In this document: one piece after another, positions 35,650 through 47,390 of the stretch
Position numbering within the stretch: position 1 is the stretch's first letter
Layout of the letters: each line of letters starts with the position of its first letter
Assembly (NCBI RefSeq): GCF_963678635.1
Contig: NC_087067.1
Coordinates: 50,770,233-50,834,232 of the forward strand
Origin: Symsagittifera roscoffensis
Lineage: Eukaryota; Xenacoelomorpha; Acoela; Convolutidae
DNA: 64,000 nt
Reading direction: 5' to 3'
The notes under the pieces: generated by a model
Seen by the model: the letters and a program-made list of their open reading frames with translations, nothing else
Told to the model about the DNA's origin: nothing
Databases searched by the model: none
Translations under genes and position numbers: made by a program

Positions 35650-36080
35650 AGTACAATTTTCAAAATTCCGATGTAGATTCGTGTGTTGTGCCCACTAGTA
35701 GATGAAAAGTCTCAGCTTTTAAATGAGATGTCACCAGTTTCTCGCGCAAATCCAGACCAAGGAGTTTTCTTGTCCGATTTTCTGAAAGTAGAAAAGTAGA
35801 GTCTTCAAGTTTCCACCCTTTTTTCGAAACAGGAGTCGTGACAGATGCAAATAACCGAATGAGACTTCTGTTATAAACCACATATGCAATTCCAATTGGG
35901 TGATGTGCGATGTCCCCGAATTGAATACACGGGTTTCGTGAGAGTAATAGGTCTAGCGTATGCTTGTTGAGGAACGAAACTTGACATCCGATATCGATAA
36001 TGGAATAAAAAACTGAAACCTGATCGAAGTTGAGTAATTAGGCTCCTAGGCTTCCCCGCAGTTGACGTCAATAGTTCAAT
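35650..36080 (-). pseudogene. Aspartic protease region of element Y (degraded)
   Basis: Between the nucleocapsid knuckles and RT there is a run reading IGIAYVVYNRSLIRLFASV followed by ENRTRKLLGLDLREKL on the minus strand. The LLGLDL motif is typical of the second half of retropepsins. The catalytic DSG/DTG triplet is not clearly readable because frames change near 36000. Confidence 0.5.
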
Positions 36081-36199
36081 AACATAAATCTACACTTTGT
36101 CTTCCAACTGGAAACTTCTGTATTCGGGCTCTCTGTTATTTTCGTCGTCAATAAAGCCCCAGTCTAACGCGGGGCTAGGTGTTTCCTCTTCCTCACGAA

Positions 36200-37150
36200 C
36201 TAGACTCGCACTTCGTTTTGTCCAATTGCAACACTTAGCAAAATGTCCGCGCTCTTTGTAGAAGGTACACGTGCCTTCTCCCGCCGGGCACGATTTCCTG
36301 TGATCGGGAGTGAAAGGAGTGCGACAAAAGTAACAGGGTTCGTTGCCTTGGTTTCCTTGATTTCGACGGTTTGATTAATTTTGAGGGCCACCGCGCCTAC
36401 AAAAATTGCCTCTAGTTGACTGAATAGAGAAGGCCTGCTCCTGTTTGACCTTGATGACACCCGAATGCTGATTGCGCGGCAAGTTTTTCGGAAACTGTGA
36501 GGAAGTGTTTGCTCCCTGATATCATTCTAAAGCGAGTTTGAAAGGGCCGTCCAGGTCCGTCGTGGCTTTGATCAGTTGTTGTTATCCTTCCGATTAAGAG
36601 GTTTTTAAGAGCTTTCCTCCCCTGAGTGGTCGGCCAGTTGCACATGACGAAAAAATATCTTAGTCTAGCATCAAAACGGTAGTATAAAGTTTTATGTGTT
36701 CAACCGTGTAATCTCGGTCAACTTTGAATAGGACTTCACAACTATCGTGGAAGTCTTTGAACGACGTCACACCGACGTCGGTGTGCGGGAAGGAGCCATT
36801 GTATCGCCGCCTCTTACCTTCATTGCCAAGCGAGAAAAAATTCTTGATTTTAATCTGGCTTCCGTTTCGTCCGTTTCGTGGTGAAACCAGTTTTGACTGA
36901 TTCGCGGTCCTTTCCTCCGTCATTCCTGATTAAACTCAGTCACTCTGCGGACAGCTATCTGATTCCGGAGGATCCTAGCATTGGTCTCAGCAGCATCTCC
37001 GCCTTGTCCTGGTGCCTCCTTTTTCGGAAGAGGTTCGTCGATAATCTCTGCTGTATCGACGACGAGATTATTGCGGTTGATATTATCCTTGAGACTCACT
37101 GCCTAGAAGAATTGACCAATCCAAGTCTCCCACAGGAAAAGAGGTTTAAT
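36200..37150 (-). pseudogene. Gag/nucleocapsid region of element Y (degraded)
   Basis: Near 36230-36345 one frame reads CYFCRTPFTPDHRKSC followed by CTFYKERGHFAKCC. These are two nucleocapsid-type zinc knuckles, the second with Tyr where a zinc-binding Cys is expected. The upstream frames (36412-36923) are broken and only loosely gag-like. Order on the strand is gag, protease, RT, RNase H, as in Ty3/gypsy elements; no integrase follows. Confidence 0.6.
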
Positions 37151-37209
37151 TGATGGTTTCGTTCAGAACTGAGCAATTCCTAACAAGTCAGTCCTGTCGT
37201 CGTTCACAG

Positions 37210-37227
37210 TAACTGCTAGCTGCGCCA
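37210..37227 (-). other. Candidate primer-binding site of element Y
   Basis: On the minus strand the repeat at 37228-37560 ends ATGTCA and is followed directly by TGGCGCAGCTAGCAG, which starts with the TGG complementary to a tRNA CCA end. Confidence 0.45.
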
Positions 37228-37560
37228 TGACATTATCCGAAGAATGTTAACTCAAAAACTAGAGAGTTTTATAAGGATAATGTAAATTAGTTGAATAATA
37301 ATTGGTTGGAAATAGAGTTGGTTGAATCCGATACACAGTATCAATTTAACATTAAAGGAATCACGTTTACAACATAAAAGTAAGACTATGTATTTAACAC
37401 CTATATCTAAGCATAACATAATCAAGAGTGACCGTGTTCAACACAATGTTTCTAATTCGGCCCTAAGTGGCCTTGAAGATAACCGCTTGCAAAACACTGC
37501 AAAATGATGTGAGGAACCGTAATTAAGTACGAGTTACCGAAGGTGACCTCAAGATAATCA
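37228..37560 (-). repeat. Candidate 5' LTR of element Y (partly rearranged)
   Basis: Its + strand start, ATTATCCGAAGAATGTTAAC, and the block ACACAATGTTTCTAATTCGGCCC match the left array at 32010-32200 in order and orientation. About 130 bp of unrelated sequence is inserted between the two blocks (37290-37435). Its position just upstream of gag and next to a TGG primer site supports LTR identity. Confidence 0.45.
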
Positions 37561-37717
37561 GGGAAAAATTAAATTTCATTATAGGGACGTTTTTGAAAAT
37601 TTTCGATTGCACTGAGCTTAGTTCGAATTGATCGGTTCCTATCGAATTGTGGTGACGTCTTGTTGGTTTGATGATTCCAAGTTCATTTTCCGTGTTACAT
37701 AAGCCAACCATAGTATA

Positions 37718-37883
37718 AACCAGCCGAAGTACAAACCAGGCGAAAATACGTAAGTGTTGTGTAATAGTTATATAAGAATTACGTAACAAAGCCGAAAGTT
37801 ATGCAAACTCATTCATATGATGTAACTTTTCGGCTGGCTCATATACGCCGCTTATTTTCGGTTGACTTATGCTTCGGCTGGTT
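37718..37883. repeat. 166-bp foldback touching the receptor gene's 3' end
   Basis: AACCAGCCGAAG and CTTCGGCTGGTT are perfect inverted ends. An inner pair, GCCGAAAGTTATG and TGTAACTTTTCGGC, makes a second stem. The right end is only 11 bp from the receptor stop codon at 37895, so it would form part of the receptor 3' UTR. Confidence 0.7.
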
Positions 37884-37894
37884 TAGGTACTCTC

Positions 37895-40800
37895 TCATTT
37901 TGAGAAGGTGGCATTCCAGCCTCGTTTGAAAGCCTCTCGCATCGGCTGCATGAAGAGAAGGATTGGACTCCTTAAGATGATGCCGAGAGTGTTGACCTGG
38001 AGGCCGATGGCCTGGTAGAAGATGAGGTCGTTCACGGTATAGTCAACCAGCAGCCAGAATCCGTAGAACACGAAGCAGTAGGAAATGGATCCGAATATTG
38101 CGTACATGGCCGAAGTGCCGGCAAGAGCCATGATTAGCTGTAACAGTAATAGGGGTGGCAATTCTTTAGTAGATATCATAGGGGGGATTGTTAAGTAGAT
38201 CCGGTTTTTCAACCCAATGTCCACTAGAGGAAAAATGTTTCTTTAGAATTGTAGCTGTAACAGTAATATAGATATGATTGGCATGCACTTTGAAATTATA
38301 TGATTCGCATCGAAAGTATTTTTCACATGATTAGCAGGAATATTGTTAGTCATGGTTAACTTATACCACACCTAATCAACCACCACTTTGCTTGAGATAC
38401 TTGAAACTGGTGGGGAAAAAACTGTTAACTGTTCTATGTCTTAGTCACTGTTAAAGAGCCTCAAAACTTTAATGTTGTCATTGTCTTGAAAAACTCGCTC
38501 TTGGTACATAAATTTTGTTACTGTGGGCCCTTATGAGTGTTTTTTGACGAAAGTCAAAAACGTTTTGAAAGAAGCCACGCTACGCCCAAGTTTTTTTAGT
38601 CACATCAAAAAAACTAACCCTCTCCACATCCCACGACAGATATTGTCTTTTATAATATTTTACTAGGTCAGGTTTAGTTACCCGGGTTGACCAAAATGTG
38701 CAACCATACGTCGCAGCATGCATGGTTCCATGGAAGCCATGAAAAATTGCCGACGTATTTTTATGTTAAAATAACACATTTTCCATGCATGACGCGACGT
38801 ATGATTCCACATTTTTTTAAAGTATGGGGGACTTCAAATTAGACAATATTGATACTTTTACTAGGGCTGTTGATAAATTATATGTCACCATGGAAGCTTG
38901 CAATGTATGGGTACTATGGTATCATGCATGGCGCGACGTATGGTTACTATGGTACCATGCATGGCGCGACGCATGGATACCATGGAAACATATATGGCGC
39001 TACATATGTTTAACAAAGAACCATATTTGGCGCGACATAGAAACTGAATAATCAAGGATGTGCATGGTTGCGCATTATCTTCTATGGTGGGCAACCCGGG
39101 TAATACGCCAATGAACGTCTCATTAACAACAAAAAACGGTAGAAATGATTGTCTATCAAATCATGAGACGAATTTGCAACAAATTATAGAGTAATTAGGT
39201 CAAGCTTTAACCTCTTTTTCGGCAGCTGAGTTGTTGGCGCTGTTTTTTCGTCCCTGAATGAGATATAGCAGCAGCAGTGTTGCCACTGAGATGATCAAGA
39301 TAGCTGGTAATCCGACCAAACTCATGATACGCTCCACCAATCCAGTCTCACTCGCGCAAAACAGCGTTGTTCCATCGTCGATTCTGACACTCAAAAGCGA
39401 CATTGGGATCAGACTCACGCCAATGACCGCAATCAGTGGTGCCAGCAGGTACCACGCAGTTTTAGTGGTGCAGTTTTGTTTGTACCTAATAAAAGAAGTA
39501 TAACTTCNNNNNNNNNNNNNNNNNNNNNNNNNNNNNNNNNNNNNNNNNNNNNNNNNNNNNNNNNNNNNNNNNNNNNNNNNNNNNNNNNNNNNNNNNNNNN
39601 NNNNNNNNNNNNNNNNNNNNNNNNNNNNNNNNNNNNNNNNNNNNNNNNNNNNNNNNNNNNNNNNNNNNNNNNNNNNNNNNNNNNNNNNNNNNNNNNNNNN
39701 NNNNNNNCGTTGACAATAATGCTTTTCATAACATTCCCTACTAGGGCTAAAAAAAATTCAAGCAATTAATTAATAAACGGTTTTTTCCAACCATCGAAAA
39801 TGGGAAGGAATGACTGTCGAATATAATTAGTTTCCACTTTTTTTGTTCAGCTCTTTTTATCACATCACGCCGAAAAAAAAACTTCATTAATTTGAAAAAA
39901 CTTTGTTGTAATTTTTTTAAGACTAGGATCGGAATATTCTGTGCCATTTGGACAGTAACCGGCTATCCTTGTTTATGATGTGAACTTGTCTGAGAAGTTT
40001 TTATTCCATACAATGAAATATTATGAAAAGCATTTTTCCCTTAAATAAATTTTATAAACGTTTGTGTTTTGTCCAAAAACAATTCAAGCAAAACTTTTTC
40101 AGCTAAGAAAAGCTAAGAAACAACAATCTCACAAGCAAACTGCATTTGAAGATTTTCCATATGGATTATTTTTTGAACCCACTCAGAATAAGGATTAAAA
40201 AGCGTTTTTTGAATGGCTAGATGTTCTCGTTAGAAATCATAGCGAGAAGAAACAAGGTCGTAACAACTAAATTTTCTGGTGAACGATTAACAGGGTGTGA
40301 AAAATTTCGACAACTGAAAGACCGAAACAAAGTTAACAAATTGTTCGGGCGCTATTTTAAAGTTGATTTTTTAATGATTTTTTGCGTATTTTATGACATT
40401 GAATTCTGCTTTTAAATTCCGAAATTTATGGCAGTTCGATATTCTTTGTTGACTTGAAATTTCCGATAGTTACGGTTAATTTACGCATGAAATGAAATGT
40501 TGCCAATCAACCAGCTACCCGAAACCGATCTACCTCGGAACCGAAACGAGGCAGAAATTTTAGATGCTTTCTACCTGCAAAAAATCGGGGTTAAAAAATT
40601 CTGGCCTGACTTGACAACTAGAAAGGTATAAAAATTCAACAGAAAGGCAAACATTATCAAACATGAAAATGAAGCATAATCTGTCATCAAGAAATGTATA
40701 TTTTTCTTTTGCAAAAAGTGAATAATTATCGCATCTTTTCAAGAATTCTAGGTCGTGCAGTTCTCTAAAATTATTTTCAGTTCTTGGTAATTGCTGTCAA

Positions 40801-42210
40801 GACGAATATTTTTGTAAAACTAACAAAAACCTAACCATTGTAGCCGCAGATTGAGTAGTAGATCATTGACAACTGTTGCACAATTTGAGCAACCGACAGA
40901 GCTTTCTCGCAAAAATTTCCAGTCCCCGTACAACAATCCCTTAAATTAAAAGAAAAAATTCTGAGAAAACATTAAGCGAAAAGAAGCCAATTATTAATGT
41001 GCTGTTTAATAAGTCGGTTCTTTTTGGTCATTTTATTTTGATTATAAATTCACAAACTTTGAAGTTTATTTTTTGAAATCAAAATAGAATTCCATTTTAA
41101 GTTTTTAAGAATTTATCTAGCCTCAATTTTCAAACCAGACTGTGATTTTATTTAAAAAAGATTTATTCATTACGGGTCAATATATATTTCAATTCTCTCC
41201 CTGGTTGAAAAATGTTGAAATCAAGATGATCAAAATCATGTTTTCTATCTAATCAAATTGATGATCTGCATAAAAAATTCTCCGATTGGCTGGTGCAATA
41301 TATAGGGTATCGGTTTCGAATTGTTCAGTTTCTTCTGATTCAGGACAGATTTTTGAACCAAAAAGAATTTAATATTTTTTATTCAGTTTTATGACAGTCT
41401 TTTTTTGCCTTCAGGACACCAAACCCTGAAACTTTTAATTTGGAAGCAATTACCATAGTGAACTATTCGACATCTCGATTTGAAAGATTTGCATTTGAAA
41501 CAGTAGCTTGCAAATTTTTTTGACGAGAAGCCTTAAAAAATTGGTGATTCCTCTTGCCAGCCACGTAAAAAATTTAAATATTGTGATTTTTCTTTCATAT
41601 GGTCAATAACTTGCTGCTGGGCATATGATGGCCATATTTTATACAGAAAGCTCAGTTATGTTGTAAGAAAGAAGAGTGCGTGAAATTCTTATCAAGAACT
41701 ACATGAAATGGAAAAGAGCCGCTAGAGTCACCGAAAAAACTAATGAATAATAGTCTTCCTCGCGTTTTTGACGTTTGTTCAGCAGCTATCTATGATCAGA
41801 CCGGAACAAAATTTGGCAAAAAAAATGAAACAAAAATTTGGCAAAAACTTGGAACAGAAAATTGGCAAAAACTTGGAACAGAAAATTGGCAACTTTTTCA
41901 ATGGAAAATTGGCAACAATGGAAAATTGTCGAATATTTCAAAGATTCCATAGGTGGGCTCTGGGGGCTGGAAAAGAAAAGAATCCTTGGAGAAAAGTCTT
42001 AGCAGAGTAGTCTCCTTGCAGTCCTCTAGCGATGAAGATGACAACCAACTGGCTCAAACAACCCAGAGCGCACAGAAGAGACAGAACGAGAACTATGTAG
42101 CTCAAGTTCTCCGTCGCTCCATCGGGCTCAATTGTCGTACTCGTTGTGTCATTCCAAGCGGGTTCAAAGGGATTGTAATCGGATCCAATATCACCTTTTT
42201 GATCCGACAT
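37895..42210 (-). CDS. Seven-transmembrane receptor, at least five exons, one missing
   Basis: Minus-strand exons: 42004-42210 (start, N-glycosylation sites NDT and NLS, TM1 YIVLVLSLLCALGCLSQLVV), 41703-41785 (TM2, EEDYYSLVFSVTLAALFHF), 40836-40939 (TM3, NFCEKALSVAQIVQQLSMIY), 39212-39485 (TM4 and TM5, with WYLLAPLIAVIGVSLIP and GLPAILIISVATLLLLYLI), 37895-38137 (TM6, TM7 and a short basic tail ending FSK). Phases match at exons 2-3 and 4-5. Exon 3 ends in phase 1 and exon 4 needs phase 2, so a short exon for intracellular loop 2 is missing, perhaps in the 39508-39707 gap. Exon 1 has no GT donor; TCT|GCTAAG gives an in-phase GC donor. TM7 lacks NPxxY. A Cys starts TM3 and another lies in loop 2 (DDGTTLFC). 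The layout recalls class E/cAMP-receptor-like proteins, but I cannot assign the family. Confidence 0.7.
38678..39103. mobile_element. 426-bp inverted-repeat element with an internal minisatellite, in a receptor intron
   Basis: The ends TTACCCGGGTTGACCA and TGGGCAACCCGGGTAA match the termini of the 22799-22935 element. The interior carries about four imperfect units of roughly 33 bp with the core CATGCATGGCGCGACGTATGG, plus inverted relatives near 38705-38800. A 75-codon frame with a WYHAWRD repeat (38824-39051) is a by-product of the minisatellite. Confidence 0.75.
39508..39707. other. Assembly gap of 200 N
   Basis: Exactly 200 unknown bases, probably a nominal gap size. It lies 22 bp upstream (in gene sense) of receptor exon 4, so an exon of the receptor may be lost in it. 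Confidence 1.
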
Positions 42211-44147
42211 TGTTTTGGCGGTATTCCCAATTTTCTCACCACCTGAAGTACGTATTATGTCAAGTTCTGTGTTAAATATGCTTAGAATAATCTTTGAAAA
42301 ACTTTTTTGTTTTGCTCCGAATGTTAAATAAAGTGAGACAATTTTTGGCCGAAGCGGATTTTTCATTCAGACCTTTTTCGGTGATCGAAATTTTGTTTTT
42401 TACCCAAGTTGTTGCCCATACCAGAAAAAGGCCTATCATAGAGTTTGATATATGAAATCGATGAGAAAAATTCTTAACATACGATTACCAAAGAAGGTTA
42501 TGATACATACACGATACCAAAAATTATCCTAAAATTTTTTTAAAACCAAATAAAACTAACTTTTGTAGATTTTTAATTGATGAAATTGCAAATTTGGCAT
42601 CAAAAATGTTTTTTTTTAGCAAAAAATTTTTATTCTGTCTTTTTCACATATAAAAGTTGTTGATATTCATTGTTCTAAGCGAGTCTGATTGCAAACTCGC
42701 AATAAACATTTCACGGGAAAAATTACATAGAATTTTGATACTCTGTGTCTATAGCGTAGTTCAGACTGAGTTTTCACACAAGAAAAATCCAACAATTACA
42801 AGCAAGGGTTTTTTTATTCACAATATAGTGTTTATACACCCATATATATAAGTTTTCGGAATATCTGCGTTCTAGCCATTTACAAAAAGTTACGTCTTTT
42901 TTGTCCAGAAATATTGTGAAAGTCAAAGCATTAGTTTTCTTGTCAAATCATCAAGTGCATGGTATTTATCTGTGTTGTGAACTTTTCTTAGATGAAACAT
43001 AAAGTTTCGACGTGAATCTCCGAGAACGTTTGGAGTTTAGTAAATGGAAAAAAAAGCGTTTGAAATTTCATAGAACCAAAACAACGCTTGCCAAACTTGT
43101 TAATAGTTCAAAACATTGCTTATGCTTAGCCAAGAAGGTCCTGGGTTTTTGAACAGCACTCAAAACTTCATAACTGAAGTCAGAAATTTTTTCATTTTCG
43201 GGAAAAAACCACTATCAAACAATTTCATAGTTTAAAATAATTGCGCAAAAAAATTAACAAAAAATATGGCGAAAAATTTTGTTAACTAAATCCAGCGTGT
43301 GGGCGAAAACTTATGATAGTGCTTCATTGTACAGAAAAGCTATTTTCTTTCCAAAAAATTTACGTACTTCAAATGAATTTGTATTACAACTTTTTTTTCC
43401 TTTTTTGAAATTGTATAATAAGCATTCTTAATCAATCCGGGTAGCAAAAATTTTTCAAACCTCAATTAAGATACTGAAACTTTGAGTGCAAATAGAAAAA
43501 GGTATGCAACATTTAGCAGCAATGTTTTTTGTTAAGCTTTGAGGATTTTTTTATAACTGCCGATTCGACCAAAACTTCGGACTAATTTATTCGAATATTA
43601 ATTGATAGTCTATGATGTATGTAATCCCGCGAGTGAAAAAGTGATCTTAATTTAATCAAACCTGGCTAATTATTCCGCACTCTTCGAGATTTTTTAAATA
43701 GTTTTTTTTTAATTAAAGCAAAGCGTACGTACAGTGCTGGAAAGAGAACATTAAAACAAAAACTGAAAAATTTCTCCAATCAAATTCGATAGAATAAAAA
43801 AAATACGTTAACTGAACCATAGAAAAAAACCTGTTTTTATTATCAATGATGGGTTTCTTGTTCAGTTTCGCGTGAAAAAAAAGTTTTCAGGCAAGTTTTT
43901 CAAAGTCATTCAAAAAATTATTTGATTGAAAAAAAACATTAGCTTCAGAATAGGAACTGAAAAACGAAATACAGCTTTAAAATAGTTTTTTTTTAATCAG
44001 ATGCGATAATTATTTTGAACTATATGAGCGGCGTAATTTCAAACAAAAACCAACTTAAGCATATAAAGATAACATAAAAATGGCTATAACTTTTAGAAAA
44101 TTATAGCAGGTGGAATAATTTCTCTACATGCAAAATTGAGTGATTGA
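42211..44147. other. AT-rich DNA upstream of the receptor gene
   Basis: A possible acceptor CTTCAG lies 32 nt before the receptor ATG (AG at 42243-42244). Beyond that no exon, repeat family or RNA is recognised. Confidence 0.4.
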
Positions 44148-44418
44148 TTTTGTCAATCTTACAAGTGAGAATTTTTTTCGAAACTATTAAGCATTTTTTC
44201 GAAGTCTATCCTGATAGTTGATTGGGGAAGTAACTTTGCTTCGTATCATTTTGGTTCTGATTTTCGATGAACACTACTTAAATTTTGTCAATCTTACAAG
44301 TGAGAATTTTTTTTCGAAACTATTAAGCATTTTGTCGAAGTCTATCCTGATATTTGATTGGGGAAGTAACTTTACTTCGTATCATTTTTGTTCTGATTTT
44401 CGATGAACACTACTTAAT
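44148..44418 (+). repeat. 135-bp tandem duplication
   Basis: TTTTGTCAATCTTACAAGTG starts at 44148 and 44283. Both units contain CGAAACTATTAAGCATTTT, GATTGGGGAAGTAACTTT and GATGAACACTACTTAA and differ at only a few bases. Confidence 0.9.
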
Positions 44419-45090
44419 ATACACTCGTAAGGTTTTTTTCTTTAGACCAATTTTTGTTTTCGACAAGCATTTTTGACGATATTTTTCATCATCTGAAATT
44501 TATTATTCTGAGCTTAAATTTCACACAAGTTTAAAACGCGTTTCATGTGCCTGTTTTTATTTTAGTGCTATAAGCGCGTAAAGGGCGATCAAAAAATTGA
44601 CCAAAACTTAATTGACACATGTTTATTTTTCTATACAATACAACACGATATGCCAAACATATCACTTTGTGCGCTAAATAGCGTTTTGGCGATGGAGGTT
44701 TCTTTCGAAAAGATCCGATTTTTTTTCTTTTTTTTTTGGTTAAGACTTCATTCCATAGAAAAAAGGGCACTCGGATTCGGAAAAATTACTAGTCGACATT
44801 CCAATCAATTTTCTTGTTGCCTTATAAAGTATCACAATAAGAAGAAGTCGGCAATGATTGTTTCTCAAGACTTTTTTTAATCAAATTCCAGGTTTGATGC
44901 AACTTTTCATTCCATTTCCAAGATATTCACTTAAGAGCAATTTCTGGGTTTTCTGTGGTGGATTCATAAGGTTACAAACATTGTTGAATGTAATTTTTAA
45001 AACTGTATGGTATTTTATTTTTCTACGAACATGTATGCATGCAAAAGTTTTGAATTCTAAAAAGAGGTGTTTCACAATGCTAGATTCTAT

Positions 45091-45208
45091 TGATTGCTAT
45101 TGAAGCGTTTTCAATTTACTTTTCAATTAGATCAATTTTAAAATCTTCTTGATTGCTATTGAAGTGTTTTCAATTAACTTTTCGATTAGAACAATTTTAA
45201 ATTCAGGA
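45091..45208 (+). repeat. 59-bp tandem duplication
   Basis: TGATTGCTATTGAAG(C/T)GTTTTC starts at 45091 and 45150, followed in both by a CTTTTC(A/G)ATTAGA(T/A)CAATTTTAAA block. Confidence 0.85.
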
Positions 45209-46530
45209 ATAAAGATAATTTTTTTATTGTTTCGATGAAAAATTATGGAAATCATAGAAAACTAAAGGAAGAAATTGAGGATTGGAAATCAAACTTTTCA
45301 TCTGCATCCAAGATCAATGAGTAAATAGAAAAAATAAAAAATGGTCCTCACTGAAAAAACGGGACAGCTTACGGAAATTTTTCGTCAATACCGATTTTGT
45401 AGCTGAAACAAATTTCCTTGTTATTTCATAATTTTGGTGTAACTTATGAAAAATCAATCATGCCATCTCCAGAACAATATTTACAGAATTAAAACCTAGT
45501 CGAGGGACAGGGGCGGATCTAAAAATTTCTTGAAGGGGCGCTTTTCCAAAGAAAAATCCAAATTTTTGGTTCGATCTTTGAGACGGATTGTTTGTGACAT
45601 AAAAGCAAACACGGTGCTCATTTGTGACTTTTGCAATACAAAATTATGATAACATTAGTTCAAAAGAAAAATTTTACAAAATGAAAATTAAAAGAGCCAA
45701 GCAACACGATTTTCAGAAAAATAACTGTAAATTCAATACAATATGGCTACAAATTGTCGCTACAAGATTGTATAAATTATCGATTCAAAAGCAGTTAAAA
45801 CATTTTGACTGGAACATATGAAATTGAATTCCATCAGAAATTACGCTGGGAAATTACAAACATCAAAACCGCAATTGCAATAAATACAAAACTAGTGAAA
45901 CTAACAAATACAAAACAAAAAACAAATTTTTCAAATTTGTTTTTAGGAGAGTATTTGTTTGCAATGGAGAACAATCAAAATACAACTCCATAAATACAAA
46001 ATTAGCACAGAGTTAAGAGTTATCCGACCATATTCAGAAAAAATGCAACAAAATTTTTTCTGTGTAGTGTGAGAGAAATTGAAAAGAGACAACTTGGCCA
46101 TATTTCATAATCATAAAAAAAGCAAATATTTCAACACTTTTTTTAAATAGATGACTAAGAAAAACAACAATAAAATAAAAACGAAAATCGAAAAACTATT
46201 CAAAAATTTTTCAATATTTTTGTAGAAATTTTTGTAGAAAATCGACTTTTTTGAAATTTTTGATTGCCAAAATTGCGTTAAAAAACTCCAAAAACAAATT
46301 TTACATGAAAAAAATAAATTAGGCTCAAATAAGCCTTTGTAAAGACTGAATTAGGCTTGTAAGGGCTGCTCGCTTGCTTTTTTTGCTTGAAAGAAGACTA
46401 TAAATATAAACGGGTTTGAAAAAATAAACGGGTTTTTCTCGACACTTTTCAAATATTCTGAGCAATAAACCCTTTATGCCCTACCAATTATAGTAAAATC
46501 ATCACTATAACAAAATCCGTAGTATTAATC
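45209..46530. other. Anonymous DNA with a dispersed-repeat end near 45510
   Basis: GGGGCGGATCTAAAAATTTCT at about 45510 is the end motif of the repeat family described at 14745. No gene is recognised. Confidence 0.4.
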
Positions 46531-46531
46531 T

Positions 46532-46604
46532 AGATGGAGGCTGTGCATTTGGCGCTCACATCATTCAAATGTTTTTGATACATGATTCCATGCACAGTCT
46601 CCAT
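46532..46604. repeat. 73-bp inverted repeat
   Basis: ATGGAGGCTGTGCAT and ATGCACAGTCTCCAT are near-perfect inverted arms around about 40 bases. Confidence 0.75.
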
Positions 46605-47390
46605 GATACATTTCAATGGAGGTCAAGCTTCCGATGGGTTCGTGTTCAAACCTATCCGACCCCCTCCCCCGACCGAGCGAAGCCACAGCCAAATTTGATG
46701 TTATAATTTTATTTTTCTATACTCTTTGCATTATTAAATTTACCGCGGTAAACCATAGCTTGCAGAATCTCGAAAAGATCCCAAAAAACATTACATTTTG
46801 TAGTGAAAAATCCCCTCAAGAGACCATAGATCCTTTAAAACACTGACAACGTTTTTCTTCAGTAGAAGTTTCTGCGCAAAGTTTGGAGCAAAACTATTTT
46901 TTATTTAAAATTTTCATGACCCCAAAAAATGTTTTGATTTAAATTAAATTAAAAATGCAGGTTAAAAATGAGGTTTTTACAGTATTAAGTGTCTCGCAAA
47001 AATCAGTCTGAATCGATTTAAACCATTTTTTTGGACGACAAGATAGATATTTTCACACATTATACAACCGTTGAAATCCATTGAAAATTGAAAAATAAAA
47101 ACGAATGCTCGTTATCCCATCAATTTTGTTGTTTATTTTGAGAAATCATTTCGTATCGATCTTAACTCACTTTTATCAGTTCAATTTGTCATAATTAGAA
47201 TTGAATAATTTAAAAAAGTTTAACGGTTTTTTTTCATGAAGTTTTAAATAGGGTCGATGCTGAGAAATGAGGTGAATTTAATGCAACCTCAAAATCTTTA
47301 GCTAAATTGTTTATTTCGGAACACTTTTCTAAATGTTTCAAAGTTTTTTTCGAAAGAGTAATTGTTGGCAATGGAGAACAACCAAAACAC
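46605..47390. other. Anonymous AT-rich DNA
   Basis: No supported gene or repeat. Confidence 0.4.

Noticed and set aside
39433-39769. Frames on both strands across 39433-39769
   Set aside because: Most of each is unknown bases of the assembly gap.
46616-46846. 76-codon frame beginning after a palindrome
   Set aside because: No domain, no splice partners, and the start is inside repeat-like sequence.
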